64,000 nt of DNA from Arenicella xantha (GCF_003315245.1 NZ_QNRT01000005.1:1-64000); one strand, 5' to 3'; shown: positions 41,666 to 51,779, counted from the first letter of the stretch. Numbers and translations are program-made. The notes: a model not told the origin generated them from the letters alone.

Positions 41666-43429
41666 ATGATCAAACTCACATACTCTTTTGTTTGCGCATT
41701 AGTCTTCAGCACTGTTGTGCTGGCGGCTTCGGCGCAATCGGTCGAAAGCACGCAGACGCCTAAAGTTGATGAGGCGGTAAAAGATCTACCGCCGGTAGTG
41801 CTGTCTGACCAAGAACGACAAGAGAAGATCGAAGCCGAGCTGAGTGCTGAAGCCGTTGCGCAGTTGGCCGACATTCAAGAATCTCTAAAGCTGAAGATTG
41901 CTGAGCGCAAGAATCTTCGTGCCGCAGTGAGAGCGGCTGGTGACACGGTTTCGGATGAATTAGCCAACGCGCTCGCCGCAATTGATAGCGAGATATCTTT
42001 GCTCGAAGAAACGTTCGAACAAATAGCCATTGGCGGGGTCGATTTATCGGCGTTTGGTGTTCAAGAAGAAAAGTTTGATTGGCGCGAAGAGCTCGTTACG
42101 ATCGTTAAACCTTTACTCGAAAACATTAAAGACCTCACTGAGAAGCCGCGAAAAATTGAGAATCTTCGACGTATTATTGAAGAAAAAGAAGCGGCCGCTG
42201 TTGCATCGGAAGAAGCATTGGCCTCAATTGAGCGTCTACAGGCCAAGGCAGAGTCAAAGTCTGTTCTTGCTGAACTAGCAAAGATTGAGAAAGATTGGGC
42301 CAGTCGCCGCGACGACTTACATCGAGCGGTCCAGCTCGCCGAATACCAGCTTAATAATCTTGAAGGTAAAGATGTTAACTGGTTTGAGTTGGTGCAATCT
42401 GCGGCCTCCGACTTTGTTAGTGGTCGGGGCTTGACGTTATTGCTGGTGCTGATTGTGGCGGTAATTATTTGGGCCGTGATGCGCTTTTTGTTGTGGTTGG
42501 TCCGAGCGCGCACAGTTGGCAAAGCTGACCGTAGCACCAAAACCCACTATCGCTTGGCCGCCTACGGCTACAAAATATTTACCGTTATCCTGATTGCTGT
42601 CGGGTCGATGATGGTGCTGTACTTTCGTCAAGACCTGTTGCTTCTGGCGATTGTGGTGGTGGTATTTATTGGTGCCGCACTAGCACTCAAGAATCTATTG
42701 CCGCGTTATGTTGCCGAGAGTCGATTATTATTAAATATTGGCAGCGTGCGCGAGCGCGAGCGGCTCATGTACGAAGGCGTTCCTTACCAAGTACTCAATA
42801 TCAATATGTACACCAGGCTGGCGAATCCCGAGATTAAGGGTGCATTGCGCCTACCTTTGTACCGATTGCACGACATGGTGTCGCGACCGGTTATCGGCGA
42901 CACCTCATGGTTTCCGAGCAGTCAAGGTGATTGGGTTCTCGACGATGACGACGACCCACTGCAGGTGGTAGAGCAAACTATTGAAACAGTCAAACTACGC
43001 GACATGAATGCGACCACGTTCTTGATGCCGACCGCGGAGTATTACGCGGCAAAATATCGGAACCTGAGTAAACCCGATGGGTTTCGTGTCGCGATTGTTT
43101 TTGGCGTCGACTATGAATTGCAATCGACGTCGAGTGATGAGATCAGCGAGTTATTTCGAGCTGGGGTAGAAGGTTCGGTAGCAGGCAAAAAGTTCGAAGC
43201 CGACATGATCAACGTTGATGCTGATTTTCATTCCGCTGGAGACTCATCACTAAACTACGTTGTGTTCGCCTGGTTTAAACCTGAATCCGCGCGGTACTAC
43301 AACCGAATTAAGCGACACCTCTGGAAATCCTGTGTTGACGTATGCAATCAGCAGGGCTGGAGCATTCCGTTTCCGCAGCTCACCGTGCACCAACCGAATT
43401 TGCGATCACACCAGACGCACAACGATTAA
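41666..43429 (+). CDS. MscS-like mechanosensitive channel with periplasmic coiled coil
   Basis: The product has 587 aa starting at MIKLTYSF, which gives a signal peptide (about 1-23). Residues 40-240 are long charged helices (EAVAQLADIQESLKLKIAERKNLRA and similar). Membrane helices follow, about 255-275 and two to three more up to about 355, with ALALKNLLPRYVAESRLLLN resembling the MscS pore and linker. The C-terminal cytoplasmic part ends GWSIPFPQLTVHQP, much like the MscS IPFPQ motif. It probably opens on membrane tension to release solutes. It may share the sigma-54 promoter of the gene before it. Confidence 0.82.
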   Translation: MIKLTYSFVCALVFSTVVLAASAQSVESTQTPKVDEAVKDLPPVVLSDQERQEKIEAELSAEAVAQLADIQESLKLKIAERKNLRAAVRAAGDTVSDELANALAAIDSEISLLEETFEQIAIGGVDLSAFGVQEEKFDWREELVTIVKPLLENIKDLTEKPRKIENLRRIIEEKEAAAVASEEALASIERLQAKAESKSVLAELAKIEKDWASRRDDLHRAVQLAEYQLNNLEGKDVNWFELVQSAASDFVSGRGLTLLLVLIVAVIIWAVMRFLLWLVRARTVGKADRSTKTHYRLAAYGYKIFTVILIAVGSMMVLYFRQDLLLLAIVVVVFIGAALALKNLLPRYVAESRLLLNIGSVRERERLMYEGVPYQVLNINMYTRLANPEIKGALRLPLYRLHDMVSRPVIGDTSWFPSSQGDWVLDDDDDPLQVVEQTIETVKLRDMNATTFLMPTAEYYAAKYRNLSKPDGFRVAIVFGVDYELQSTSSDEISELFRAGVEGSVAGKKFEADMINVDADFHSAGDSSLNYVVFAWFKPESARYYNRIKRHLWKSCVDVCNQQGWSIPFPQLTVHQPNLRSHQTHND

Positions 43430-43501
43430 CCTATTTTTGCTGCTAGTACATTCGCGCTTGTTTGCGAGTGGGGCGAAATTTAAAGAACCGCAGGAAATTT
43501 G

Positions 43502-45874
43502 ATGAAAAACTGGCTCTTAGTCACGACCATAACATGCAGTCTATTACTTGGCTGTAGTGGCCCAAGTTCTGAGGTACAGCAGCTGGGTAGTCTTGATGCT
43601 TCCAATCAAGCTGCGCCGGAGGTTAGCTTTACTGATGACGTACGCCCCGTATTAGAGTCGCGCTGCATTAGTTGTCATGCCTGTTACGATGCGCCGTGCC
43701 AGCTAAAACTAACTGCCTATGATGGCGTTACCCGCGGCGCAACCAAGGACAAAGTTTACCAACACAAAAGTTTGCGTGAAGGTCGCTTAACACGATTGTT
43801 CTTTGACGCAGAGAGTACTCTTGAGTGGCGTACTAAGGGGTTTCATTCGGTACTAAGTGAGCCACTAGAAACAGATCAAGAGGCAGCTACACAAGCCTCA
43901 ATCTTGACCGGCATGATTGATCTTAAAACAGCACATGATCTAAGTGATGGATCCCATCAGCCGGATTCTGATTTGCCTATTGATGATGCCAGTAGCTGGC
44001 AATGTGCCAGCAATCGCGCTGAATTTTTAGACTACGCTGAAGACTACCCACAACGTGGTATGCCTTATGGTTTACCGGGCTTGACCGAAGCTGAGCGTGG
44101 GCTTATCAAGTCTTGGGTAGCGAACGGTGCAGCAGATGACTCAGATTACACTTTGAGCGAGCGTGAGCAACGCGAAGTTGCCCGCTGGGAAACTTGGTTT
44201 AATGGTGAGTCGCTCAAGCAGCGTTTGGTGTCACGCTATATTTATGAGCATCTATTTCTCGCGGACCTATATTTTGGTGAGTCAGGCATTGGTCGCTACT
44301 TTGAGTTGGTAAGATCCACCACGGCTCCAGGCGAGTCTGTTGACGTAATCGCGACGCGGCGTCCGTTTGATGATCCAGGTCAAGACCGTGTGTTTTACCG
44401 TTTACGGCTGAATAAAGAAACACCGGTCGCCAAAACCCATATGCCCTATCCCTTAGATGAGCGCAAAATGCGACTTTGGAATGAATGGTTTTTGGGCGAT
44501 GACTATTCGGTGGAGGAGCTGCCTGGTTATGCCATTAAAACCGCATCGAACCCCTTTATTACATTCAAAGATTTGCCGGCCGAGGCTCGCTATCGTTTTA
44601 TGCTCGAGGAGGCTAACTTCACCGTTCGTGGATTTATTAAAGGGCCGGTTTGCAAAGGACAAGCAGCGGTAAATGTTATTAATGAACACTTTTGGGTTGC
44701 TTTTGTTGATCCCGAAATTCAGGCTGGTGACGCTATGCAACACTATTTGGCCGACGTACAAAGCCAATTAGACCTGCCGGCCGAAAAGGAAGACACATTA
44801 AGATTGCTTACCTCTTGGGAGGAGTTCGCGGGCAAGGAAAAAGAATTTTTGAAGCAGCGCCGAACTTACATACAAGCGCACATGACCGATGACGGTGTGC
44901 TGGATAGTCAAAAAATCTGGGACGGTGATGGTGACAATCCGAATGCTGCGCTGACCATCTTTCGGCACTTTGATCACGCAAGCGTACATCAAGGGTTTAA
45001 TGGTCAAGCGCCCAAAACCGCATGGGTTATTGACTACCCGTTGTTGGAGCGTATTCATTATTTGTTGGTGGCTGGCTATGATGTATACGGTAATGTGAGT
45101 CATCAAATGCTGTCCCGAATTTATATGGACTTTCTACGCATGGAAGGTGAATCTCTGTTTCTATTGATGCTACCCGAAGAGGCCAGGCAAGACACGTTGA
45201 GCTATTGGTATCGAGGTGCAGATGATCGGATAAGCGAGTTTATGACGCTGACATTTCCGAGTTTAAATGCCGAACCAAAGACCTTTCTCGGAAAGTCGCG
45301 TGACGACGCCGAGCGACCAAATGAAAAACCGAAGCTTGCCGCGTATCAATCGATTAAAAGTCGACTAGGTAAGGCGTTGTCGCACCAATACGACATTGAC
45401 AAGACCGATGTGGAGCAGGATAAGCGATTACTCGACAATGTAAAAAAACTGCATTCGATCAGTAGTAGATCTTTTCAATTTTTGCCGGAGGTGAGTTTTG
45501 TTGAGGTCACCGCCAGTGACCGCGTTCAATATTTCACACTGATAAAGAATCGTGGGCTTAAAAATAACACCTCGATCTTGCTTGAAAAACTCAATGCCGT
45601 ACCTGAAGAAACATCGGTGTCGGTGGTGCCGGGATTCATTGGCTCGCGCCCCAACAGTTTTCTGCGCTTGCCGATCGACGAAATCGACACCTTCACTGAA
45701 AGCATGCTGACCATTCAAGATGATGAAGCTTACCAAGTGTTTGTGAATCAGTATGTGGTGCGTCGCGGCGACCCACAGTTTTGGCAGCACTATGATACGT
45801 TCCAGCAAGGTTTTAAAAAGGCCAGTCCGATTGATTACGGATTGCTTGACCTGAATAAATTGGAGAACCGTTAA
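43502..45874 (+). CDS. cti: fatty acid cis/trans isomerase, heme-binding
   Basis: The product has 790 aa from the ATG at 43502 (AGGAA five bases upstream). A lipoprotein-like signal (LLLGCSGPSS, Cys at about 18) is followed by a cytochrome c motif CISCH (ESRCISCHACYDAPC) and then the long CTI domain up to the end. CTI turns cis-unsaturated membrane phospholipid acyl chains to trans in the periplasm, stiffening the membrane under solvent or heat stress. Its neighbours are a mechanosensitive channel and an aldehyde dehydrogenase. Confidence 0.93.
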   Translation: MKNWLLVTTITCSLLLGCSGPSSEVQQLGSLDASNQAAPEVSFTDDVRPVLESRCISCHACYDAPCQLKLTAYDGVTRGATKDKVYQHKSLREGRLTRLFFDAESTLEWRTKGFHSVLSEPLETDQEAATQASILTGMIDLKTAHDLSDGSHQPDSDLPIDDASSWQCASNRAEFLDYAEDYPQRGMPYGLPGLTEAERGLIKSWVANGAADDSDYTLSEREQREVARWETWFNGESLKQRLVSRYIYEHLFLADLYFGESGIGRYFELVRSTTAPGESVDVIATRRPFDDPGQDRVFYRLRLNKETPVAKTHMPYPLDERKMRLWNEWFLGDDYSVEELPGYAIKTASNPFITFKDLPAEARYRFMLEEANFTVRGFIKGPVCKGQAAVNVINEHFWVAFVDPEIQAGDAMQHYLADVQSQLDLPAEKEDTLRLLTSWEEFAGKEKEFLKQRRTYIQAHMTDDGVLDSQKIWDGDGDNPNAALTIFRHFDHASVHQGFNGQAPKTAWVIDYPLLERIHYLLVAGYDVYGNVSHQMLSRIYMDFLRMEGESLFLLMLPEEARQDTLSYWYRGADDRISEFMTLTFPSLNAEPKTFLGKSRDDAERPNEKPKLAAYQSIKSRLGKALSHQYDIDKTDVEQDKRLLDNVKKLHSISSRSFQFLPEVSFVEVTASDRVQYFTLIKNRGLKNNTSILLEKLNAVPEETSVSVVPGFIGSRPNSFLRLPIDEIDTFTESMLTIQDDEAYQVFVNQYVVRRGDPQFWQHYDTFQQGFKKASPIDYGLLDLNKLENR

Positions 45875-45908
45875 GCCGTTATTACGATGATCTAGAGGAG
45901 AAGTTACC

Positions 45909-47288
45909 ATGCAATCCGTTAACCCAAAAAACAATCAAGTCATTGCTCAATATGACGAGCTAACCGAGCCTGAAATCGAGCTGGCTGTAGAGCAGTCGCA
46001 CCAGGCCTTTCTAGAATGGCGCACAAGCACCTTTGAGGCTCGTGCGGCTATTCTAAAGCGTGCCGCGGATGAGTTAGAGCAGCGCAAGTCAGAGCTTGCG
46101 AAATTGATGGCGGATGAAATGGGTAAACCGCTTGCCGAAGGTGTATCGGAGGTTGAGAAATGTGCTTGGGTATGTCGTTACTATGCGGAGCACGGTGCGC
46201 AGCAGTTGGCCGATAAGCCGATCAAAACTGAATTTTCCGTGAGCAAAATCAGTTTTCAACCGATTGGCTGTGTGTTTGCTGTAATGCCGTGGAATTATCC
46301 ATTCTGGCAGGTGTTTCGATTTGCTGCGCCGACGTTAATGGCGGGTAACACAGCGTTACTGAAGCACGCTGGTAATGTTAGCGGTTGTGCGCTTGAGATC
46401 GCTTCAATTTTTGCCGCTGCCGGTTTGCCAGAGCATTGTTTTAGCACGCTGCTGATCGGCCAGAAGGCTGCTAAAGCGGTGATTGAAAATCCTCTCGTTC
46501 GTGCTGTTACGCTAACTGGCAGTACCGGTGCTGGCAAGTCAGTTGCGGCGACCGCCGGCGGTGTGCTTAAGAAGTGTGTATTAGAACTGGGTGGCAGCGA
46601 TGCGTATTTAGTGCTGGCCGATGCGAATGTTGATCAAGCGGTTGAAAAATGTGCACAAAGTCGTTTATTAAATGGCGGCCAAAGTTGTATTTCGGCCAAA
46701 CGCTTTCTAGTGCATGAAAGCCTTGTCGCTGACTTTACCAGCAAGTTGCTGGCGTATTTCGACCAGCAAGTATTGGGCGATCCGCTAGATGATGCGACGA
46801 CCATCGGGCCCATGGCAAGGAGTGATCTGCGCGATGAACTGCATGATCAGGTATTGCGATCCATCGATGCGGGCGCTGAATGTTTGCTCGGTGGCCAAAT
46901 CCCTGACCGAGAAGGTGCATATTATCCGCCAACTATTTTAAGTAGCGTGACGCCCGGAATGCCCGCGTTTGATGAGGAGCTGTTTGGTCCGGTTGCCGCA
47001 ATTATTTCAGTGAAGTCTACCGAGCAAGCGGTGCAATGGGCAAATCAATCGAATTTCGGCTTGGGCGGTGCTATTTTTAGTGCCGATATTGAACAGGCTG
47101 AACGCATTGCAACTCAACAAATAGATGCCGGTGCGTGTTTTGTTAATGACTTCGTGAAATCTGACCCTAGGCTACCGTTTGGTGGTGTTAAAGATAGTGG
47201 TTATGGTCGTGAACTGCGTGAGTTTGGTATTCATGAGTTTGTGAACATCAAATCTGTATGCGTACAGGCAAGCGCATCTGAACGTTAA
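45909..47288 (+). CDS. NAD(P)-dependent succinate-semialdehyde-type dehydrogenase
   Basis: The product has 459 aa with a GAGGAGAAG ribosome site. Aldehyde dehydrogenase motifs are seen: VMPWNYPFWQVFRFAAPTLMAGN, TLTGSTGAGKSVA, the catalytic Glu in LELGGSDAYLV and the Cys in NGGQSCISAKR. The length and N-terminal ERAAxL-type start resemble the Sad/YneI subgroup, which oxidises succinate semialdehyde. Other aldehydes are possible. It follows cti by 34 nt. Confidence 0.92.
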   Translation: MQSVNPKNNQVIAQYDELTEPEIELAVEQSHQAFLEWRTSTFEARAAILKRAADELEQRKSELAKLMADEMGKPLAEGVSEVEKCAWVCRYYAEHGAQQLADKPIKTEFSVSKISFQPIGCVFAVMPWNYPFWQVFRFAAPTLMAGNTALLKHAGNVSGCALEIASIFAAAGLPEHCFSTLLIGQKAAKAVIENPLVRAVTLTGSTGAGKSVAATAGGVLKKCVLELGGSDAYLVLADANVDQAVEKCAQSRLLNGGQSCISAKRFLVHESLVADFTSKLLAYFDQQVLGDPLDDATTIGPMARSDLRDELHDQVLRSIDAGAECLLGGQIPDREGAYYPPTILSSVTPGMPAFDEELFGPVAAIISVKSTEQAVQWANQSNFGLGGAIFSADIEQAERIATQQIDAGACFVNDFVKSDPRLPFGGVKDSGYGRELREFGIHEFVNIKSVCVQASASER

Positions 47289-47347
47289 TGCAGTCTAGGT
47301 GAATTCGCTTAGTCATATGTGAGTGATCTGTGGTTGTTTCGGCGGCA

Positions 47348-47770
47348 CTAAAAAACTTGCAGTACGGTTAGTATCACAACGGCGTAGCGCAACGATTTTC
47401 CTAAGCCAACCAATAGCACGAATAACCACAGCGGCACGCGCATGACTCCGGCAATAAAGGTCAGTACGTCGCCGCCGATTGGTAACCACGCTAGTAACAG
47501 CGTCCACACTCCGTAGCGATTGAACCACGCTTGCCCACGACCGAGTTGATTCGGTTTAAATGGAAACCATCGTCGATCTTGAAAGTGGATAAGGTAGCGT
47601 CCCAATAACCAGTTAACCACCGCGCCCAAAGTATTGCCTAGCGAGGCTATAGCCCAAATCCACAGTGGTGACGCCTCGGTTTGCAAAGCTGCAGCGACTG
47701 CGAATTCGGAGTAGAACGGTAACAGTGTGGCAGCGCCAAAGGCGCTGATAAAGATTAGCCAATAAGTCAA
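47348..47770 (-). CDS. YqaA/DedA-like small membrane protein
   Basis: The product has 140 aa and three to four membrane helices. The stretch FGAATLLPFYSEFAVAAAL...GNTLGAVVNWLLGRYL and LLAWLPIGGDVLTFIAGVMRVP is typical of the YqaA subgroup of VTT-domain proteins. A role in lipid or ion transport is possible. It ends 59 nt from the convergent dehydrogenase gene. Confidence 0.9.
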   Translation of the reverse strand: MTYWLIFISAFGAATLLPFYSEFAVAAALQTEASPLWIWAIASLGNTLGAVVNWLLGRYLIHFQDRRWFPFKPNQLGRGQAWFNRYGVWTLLLAWLPIGGDVLTFIAGVMRVPLWLFVLLVGLGKSLRYAVVILTVLQVF

Positions 47771-47949
47771 AAGTGTAATGTGGGTATGTCGGTGTTTGGA
47801 TAAAGCTATGCGTCAAACTAGCTGCGAAATGGTAGTTCTAGGCGCAGAAGCTAGCATGTTTGTGTCAACAGCGTGCGTATAACAAAAACCGTGAACCTTA
47901 CGGTGCTAAGAGTATGATACGGGCATCGTAAGCCGGAACTGAGTATTTT

Positions 47950-48702
47950 ATGCTAGAACTCTTCTCTTATAGTCTGTCTTGGGTCGATATTTTAATGCTT
48001 ATCGGCGTTGCCATGCTGGTGGGAATGGCCAAAACGGGTGTACACGGAACCGGCATGATAGCGGTTCCGCTAATGGCGATTGCATTTGGTGGCAAGGAAT
48101 CAACGGGGTTGCTACTCACTATTCTTATCTTTGCCGACGTGTTTGGTGTCAAACATTACCATCGACATGCTAATTGGCAGCATTTGGTGCGCCTACTGCC
48201 GTTTGCTCTAGTTGGTGTATTGCTTGGCACTGTAGTCGGGGAGTTTATCAACGACACCTGGTTTCGCTGGGTCATGGCGGTGATTATTTTCGCATCACTC
48301 GGCATTATGGTTTGGCAAGAACGGCAAGTTGACAAGGCCGTGCCTACGTCGCGATGGTTTGTCGCTACTATCGGTGTGCTAGGCGGTTTTACTACCATGG
48401 TCGGTAATTTAGCCGGTCCTGTGATGGCGCTCTACCTGCTCGCTATGCGTTTTCCGAAAAACCAATTTATTGGTACCGCAGCTTGGTTCTTCCTATGTAT
48501 CAATTTGTTTAAAGTGCCGTTTCATATTTGGGTATGGGAGACTGTTTCATGGAATAGCTTTGGACTGACCGCCTTGCTGATTCCGGCGATTGCGCTGGGC
48601 GCGGTGATTGGTGTGTGGTTGATCAAGAAGATTGATGAAGTCTTGTTTCGACGGTTTATTTTGGGGATGACAGCCGTAGCCGCGGTGGCTATGTTGTTTT
48701 AG
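47950..48702 (+). CDS. TauE/SafE-family sulfite or organic anion exporter
   Basis: The product has 250 aa and about seven or eight membrane helices. Repeated half motifs are visible (VAMLVGMAKTGVHGTGMIAVPLMA and VLGGFTTMVGNLAGPVMALYLLAM). It probably exports small sulfur-containing anions. The Tat-dependent amidohydrolase gene follows 47 nt later on the same strand. Confidence 0.93.
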   Translation: MLELFSYSLSWVDILMLIGVAMLVGMAKTGVHGTGMIAVPLMAIAFGGKESTGLLLTILIFADVFGVKHYHRHANWQHLVRLLPFALVGVLLGTVVGEFINDTWFRWVMAVIIFASLGIMVWQERQVDKAVPTSRWFVATIGVLGGFTTMVGNLAGPVMALYLLAMRFPKNQFIGTAAWFFLCINLFKVPFHIWVWETVSWNSFGLTALLIPAIALGAVIGVWLIKKIDEVLFRRFILGMTAVAAVAMLF

Positions 48703-48749
48703 GCCGAACGCGGTAAACTGGGCAGCTCAGTAACCCAATCGAGAAGACA

Positions 48750-49967
48750 ATGAATCGACGGCGCTTTTTACAATCCATTGGGGCGGGTAGTACCGCATTG
48801 TATTTGTCGGCGTGTTCTGATGATGTTCCAGCAACTCGCTATAATCAACAGGACAAAGATCAGCTGGCACAGCAACGACTCGATGAGGCACGTTTGGCCG
48901 GTAGCGGTGAGTATGGAGCCCAACGCTATCAAGGTTATCGAGGACTTTCGAGGTTGCCGTGGTTTGATTTGAATGATCAAGGACGTTTGATATGCACTGA
49001 CGCTACAATCCCCAGAGCGATCGATATACATAGCCATTTGGGCATGTCCGTCTTGTTTAGCCCCAATATTGATCTAAATCAGCCATCAAAACGTGTGAAG
49101 CATTTACTGGATTGCGATGATCCTGCAGCAGCCTGTGAGCTTGATTTAGATGTATACGCCAATGGTAATTTTACCCAAGACCGCTTGGCCACTATGCAAT
49201 CAGAAGTTCGAGCTCAAGGGCTCTGGGGTAGCGAATTTGCGCGCACACAAACAATACCCAATCTCCTTCAAGAAATGGACGATATGCGGGTCGAGCAAGC
49301 TGTGTTGCTGCCAATTAAAGTAGGGTTGTGGTTTGGTGATGACTTGACCGAGCAATGGCGAAAAGGGGTTGATCAGGCGCAGGCGCAACAACGTTTGCAT
49401 GTTGGGTTTTCGATCGACCCGACAGCGTCAAATCGGTTACAGCAGTTTGATCAATATGTAGCGAGTGGTGCGAAAATTGTTAAGCTGCATCCCACGGTGC
49501 AACGCTTTTACCCAGATGATTCGCGTGCCATGGAAATTTACCAGCGCGCTAAACAGCATAACGTGATTATATTTTTTCATGGCGGTCGTGCTGGTATTGA
49601 ACCTGAATCGTCACATCCGTATGCGATGCCAAGGCATTACCGTGCGCCGCTAGCTGAATTTCCTGAGGTGCAGTTTATTTTAGGCCACGCCGGCGCGCGT
49701 GACCATCATGCTATGTTCGCGCTCGCGCGTGACTATGACAACGCGTGGATCGGAACTCATGGGCAAAGCATTCAAAATTTGGAAAATATGATTGCCCAAA
49801 CCGGTGGTCAGCGTTTGTTATTCGGCACTGATTGGCCTTTTTACCATATCGGGATGTCGCTCGCTAAAGTGCTTATTACCACTCAAGGCGAGCGTAGACG
49901 TTCTATTCGACAGGCAATATTGCGCGATAATGCGGTTCAGCTCTTCGGTCGAGCCTTGACGGTTTAA
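48750..49967 (+). CDS. Tat-exported amidohydrolase (metal-dependent hydrolase)
   Basis: The product has 405 aa. The N-terminus MNRRRFLQSIGAGSTALYLSAC combines a twin-arginine motif with a lipobox-like SAC, so it may be a Tat-exported lipoprotein. The amidohydrolase_2-type barrel has IDIHSHLG (metal His pair), IIFFHGGRAG, FILGHAGARDHHAM and LLFGTDWPFY with the late Asp. The substrate is unknown; the family includes decarboxylases and lactonases. The tatABC genes are in this window. Confidence 0.9.
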   Translation: MNRRRFLQSIGAGSTALYLSACSDDVPATRYNQQDKDQLAQQRLDEARLAGSGEYGAQRYQGYRGLSRLPWFDLNDQGRLICTDATIPRAIDIHSHLGMSVLFSPNIDLNQPSKRVKHLLDCDDPAAACELDLDVYANGNFTQDRLATMQSEVRAQGLWGSEFARTQTIPNLLQEMDDMRVEQAVLLPIKVGLWFGDDLTEQWRKGVDQAQAQQRLHVGFSIDPTASNRLQQFDQYVASGAKIVKLHPTVQRFYPDDSRAMEIYQRAKQHNVIIFFHGGRAGIEPESSHPYAMPRHYRAPLAEFPEVQFILGHAGARDHHAMFALARDYDNAWIGTHGQSIQNLENMIAQTGGQRLLFGTDWPFYHIGMSLAKVLITTQGERRRSIRQAILRDNAVQLFGRALTV

Positions 49968-50034
49968 TAGATTTGACGTCGGCGTGGGGCTAGCTAATAA
50001 AGAAAAGTTTGCATGGCCGCATTTGTCTGGCAAA

Positions 50035-50736
50035 TTACGTGGTTTGAGTACTAGCCACGCATTGCTCGACCTGTTGCGCAAAGGCATTAAATAGTTTTCG
50101 TTGCTCGGGGCTGAAAAGTAGATATTCAGGATGCCATTGGACACCGATTAGAAAAGGTTTGTTGGGGTTTTCTATGGCTTGAATAAAACCATCTTTGTCT
50201 TGCGCTACAGCTTTAAGTCCTTCGCCTACGCGCTTCACTGCTTGGCTGTGTAAGCTATTAATTTTAAAAACTTTACTTTGGTAAATCTCGGCAAGCTTGG
50301 AGTCGGCGTTAAGGTAGGCCTGTTTTACCGGGAATAGGCTGTTTCGGTTTGGGGTTAATTTCCGCAGTGGTCTAATATCGGTGTGCAGGTCGCCACCGTG
50401 TACCACATTGATCAATTGTGCGCCGCGGCAAATTCCCAGCATTGGCCACTGGCGTTCTAGCGCAACTCGAATAGTTTCCATTTCGAGCTGGTCACGAGCA
50501 GCGTCATAGTTCACGCCAGCGGTGCCTGATACACCGTAGTGTTTGGGGTCGATGTCATCTCCGCCACCAATAATTACTCCGCATGCGTCGTCGGGTAACT
50601 CTGGGTTTTTAGCCGTCACGTAATGGCCGCGTAAGCCGGCCCGTTTAAGCTGTATGCGTGTCGCCCACCAACCAAACTTCAGTCGCTTAGCTGGGCCGGT
50701 AACTACTACCAGCGGACGTTTATCGGATTCGGCCAT
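50035..50736 (-). CDS. class-I glutamine-amidotransferase-like peptidase (C26 family)
   Basis: The product has 233 aa from the ATG at 50736. It contains GVIIGGGDDIDPKHYG, the nucleophile LGICRGAQLINV and GVQWHPEYL, the pattern of gamma-glutamyl-gamma-aminobutyrate hydrolases such as PuuD. It starts 5 nt after the amidoligase stop. The same pairing is known from predicted amide-ligase/peptidase operons, so the two may build and trim an amide-linked product. Confidence 0.9.
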   Translation of the reverse strand: MAESDKRPLVVVTGPAKRLKFGWWATRIQLKRAGLRGHYVTAKNPELPDDACGVIIGGGDDIDPKHYGVSGTAGVNYDAARDQLEMETIRVALERQWPMLGICRGAQLINVVHGGDLHTDIRPLRKLTPNRNSLFPVKQAYLNADSKLAEIYQSKVFKINSLHSQAVKRVGEGLKAVAQDKDGFIQAIENPNKPFLIGVQWHPEYLLFSPEQRKLFNAFAQQVEQCVASTQTT

Positions 50737-50741
50737 GTTGA

Positions 50742-51779
50742 CTAGACCGACTGCTGCCAACTAGTGGAACTAGGCAAGGGAAGCATTTCTTTCAAGCGTT
50801 CTGGCCATTTTTCACCTAAGCCAGACAGTACACTGCTAAGTTTATTGTGGTACTCATTGCAGACCGTTTGAAGTTGTTCATTCAGGGCTAATTCTTCCAC
50901 CGCCATCCAGATTTCAATAGACCTGTTTAGGTTCCAGTTGGGGTCATCAATTTCGCAGTTAGGTAATCGATAATGGAAAGTCGGGCGCGCATTGACTCGG
51001 TCATCATCAACCACGGCTTTTACTCGAGGTTCATCGATATGCGCAAACATTGGAAGCATATCAAGGCTGCGATTGCGGGTTGGGTTGAACTCAAGGTAGT
51101 CATCAATCAACTGATCCATGTCTGGATGATAATCTGCATCTAGTATTTTCAGTACATACTCGTTAGGAAAATGATTGATATACGGTGTGACGCGTCGTGA
51201 AAAATCGACGTCGCCTTCAATCAATATCCACTCGTACAAGCAGAAGAAGCTTTTAAGATGGAGTAGCAAATGTTCCGCTGAGAGCTCGCAAGGCTCGGGA
51301 TTCAAATGCACGCCGAAGGCGTAATACATCGCGGCTCGAGTTCCTTTTGCACCACTTTCACGCAATAGATCGACGAGTGGGAATAGCCGATGTAGCTCTG
51401 ATAACTCCATTGGTGGTGAAACAATTTCCCAAGGGACTAAGTTACCAGCGAGGCGTGATACGGTTTCAATATAAGTTTTTTCGAAGCTTGGTGCTGCTTC
51501 AGTTGGATTGCCTTGAATATTCGAACGATCGCCCAATTCCTTTATTTGCTTGGAGTCCATTTCAAGTTTAAAGGGGCCTAGTTCATCGCTTTCTACTATC
51601 AGGACGAATGGGGATTGCCAGTTGATTTTGCCGCCGAGAGTGGCTTGCATATGATCAGCAATTTGTTTTGCTTCGAGGCCAGCAAATTCGATTTCTATGC
51701 CCATACGTCGAGGGTTCCCTGCATAGTTTTTCGAGCGTTGGTAGCAGGCTTTGGCTAGTAGTGTGGCAGATGTCGACAT
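50742..51779 (-). CDS. amidoligase family protein
   Basis: The product has 345 aa. It resembles the predicted amidoligases of the COOH-NH2 ligase superfamily: an early MGIEIEFAGLEAKQIADHMQ strand-helix with the metal-binding Glu, VESDELGPFKLEMDS, IVSPPMEL and GVHLNPEPCELSAEHLLLHLKSFFCLYEWI. These enzymes should join carboxyl and amine groups using ATP, perhaps on a peptide or cell-wall piece. The partner hydrolase follows with a 5-nt gap. Confidence 0.88.
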   Translation of the reverse strand: MSTSATLLAKACYQRSKNYAGNPRRMGIEIEFAGLEAKQIADHMQATLGGKINWQSPFVLIVESDELGPFKLEMDSKQIKELGDRSNIQGNPTEAAPSFEKTYIETVSRLAGNLVPWEIVSPPMELSELHRLFPLVDLLRESGAKGTRAAMYYAFGVHLNPEPCELSAEHLLLHLKSFFCLYEWILIEGDVDFSRRVTPYINHFPNEYVLKILDADYHPDMDQLIDDYLEFNPTRNRSLDMLPMFAHIDEPRVKAVVDDDRVNARPTFHYRLPNCEIDDPNWNLNRSIEIWMAVEELALNEQLQTVCNEYHNKLSSVLSGLGEKWPERLKEMLPLPSSTSWQQSV

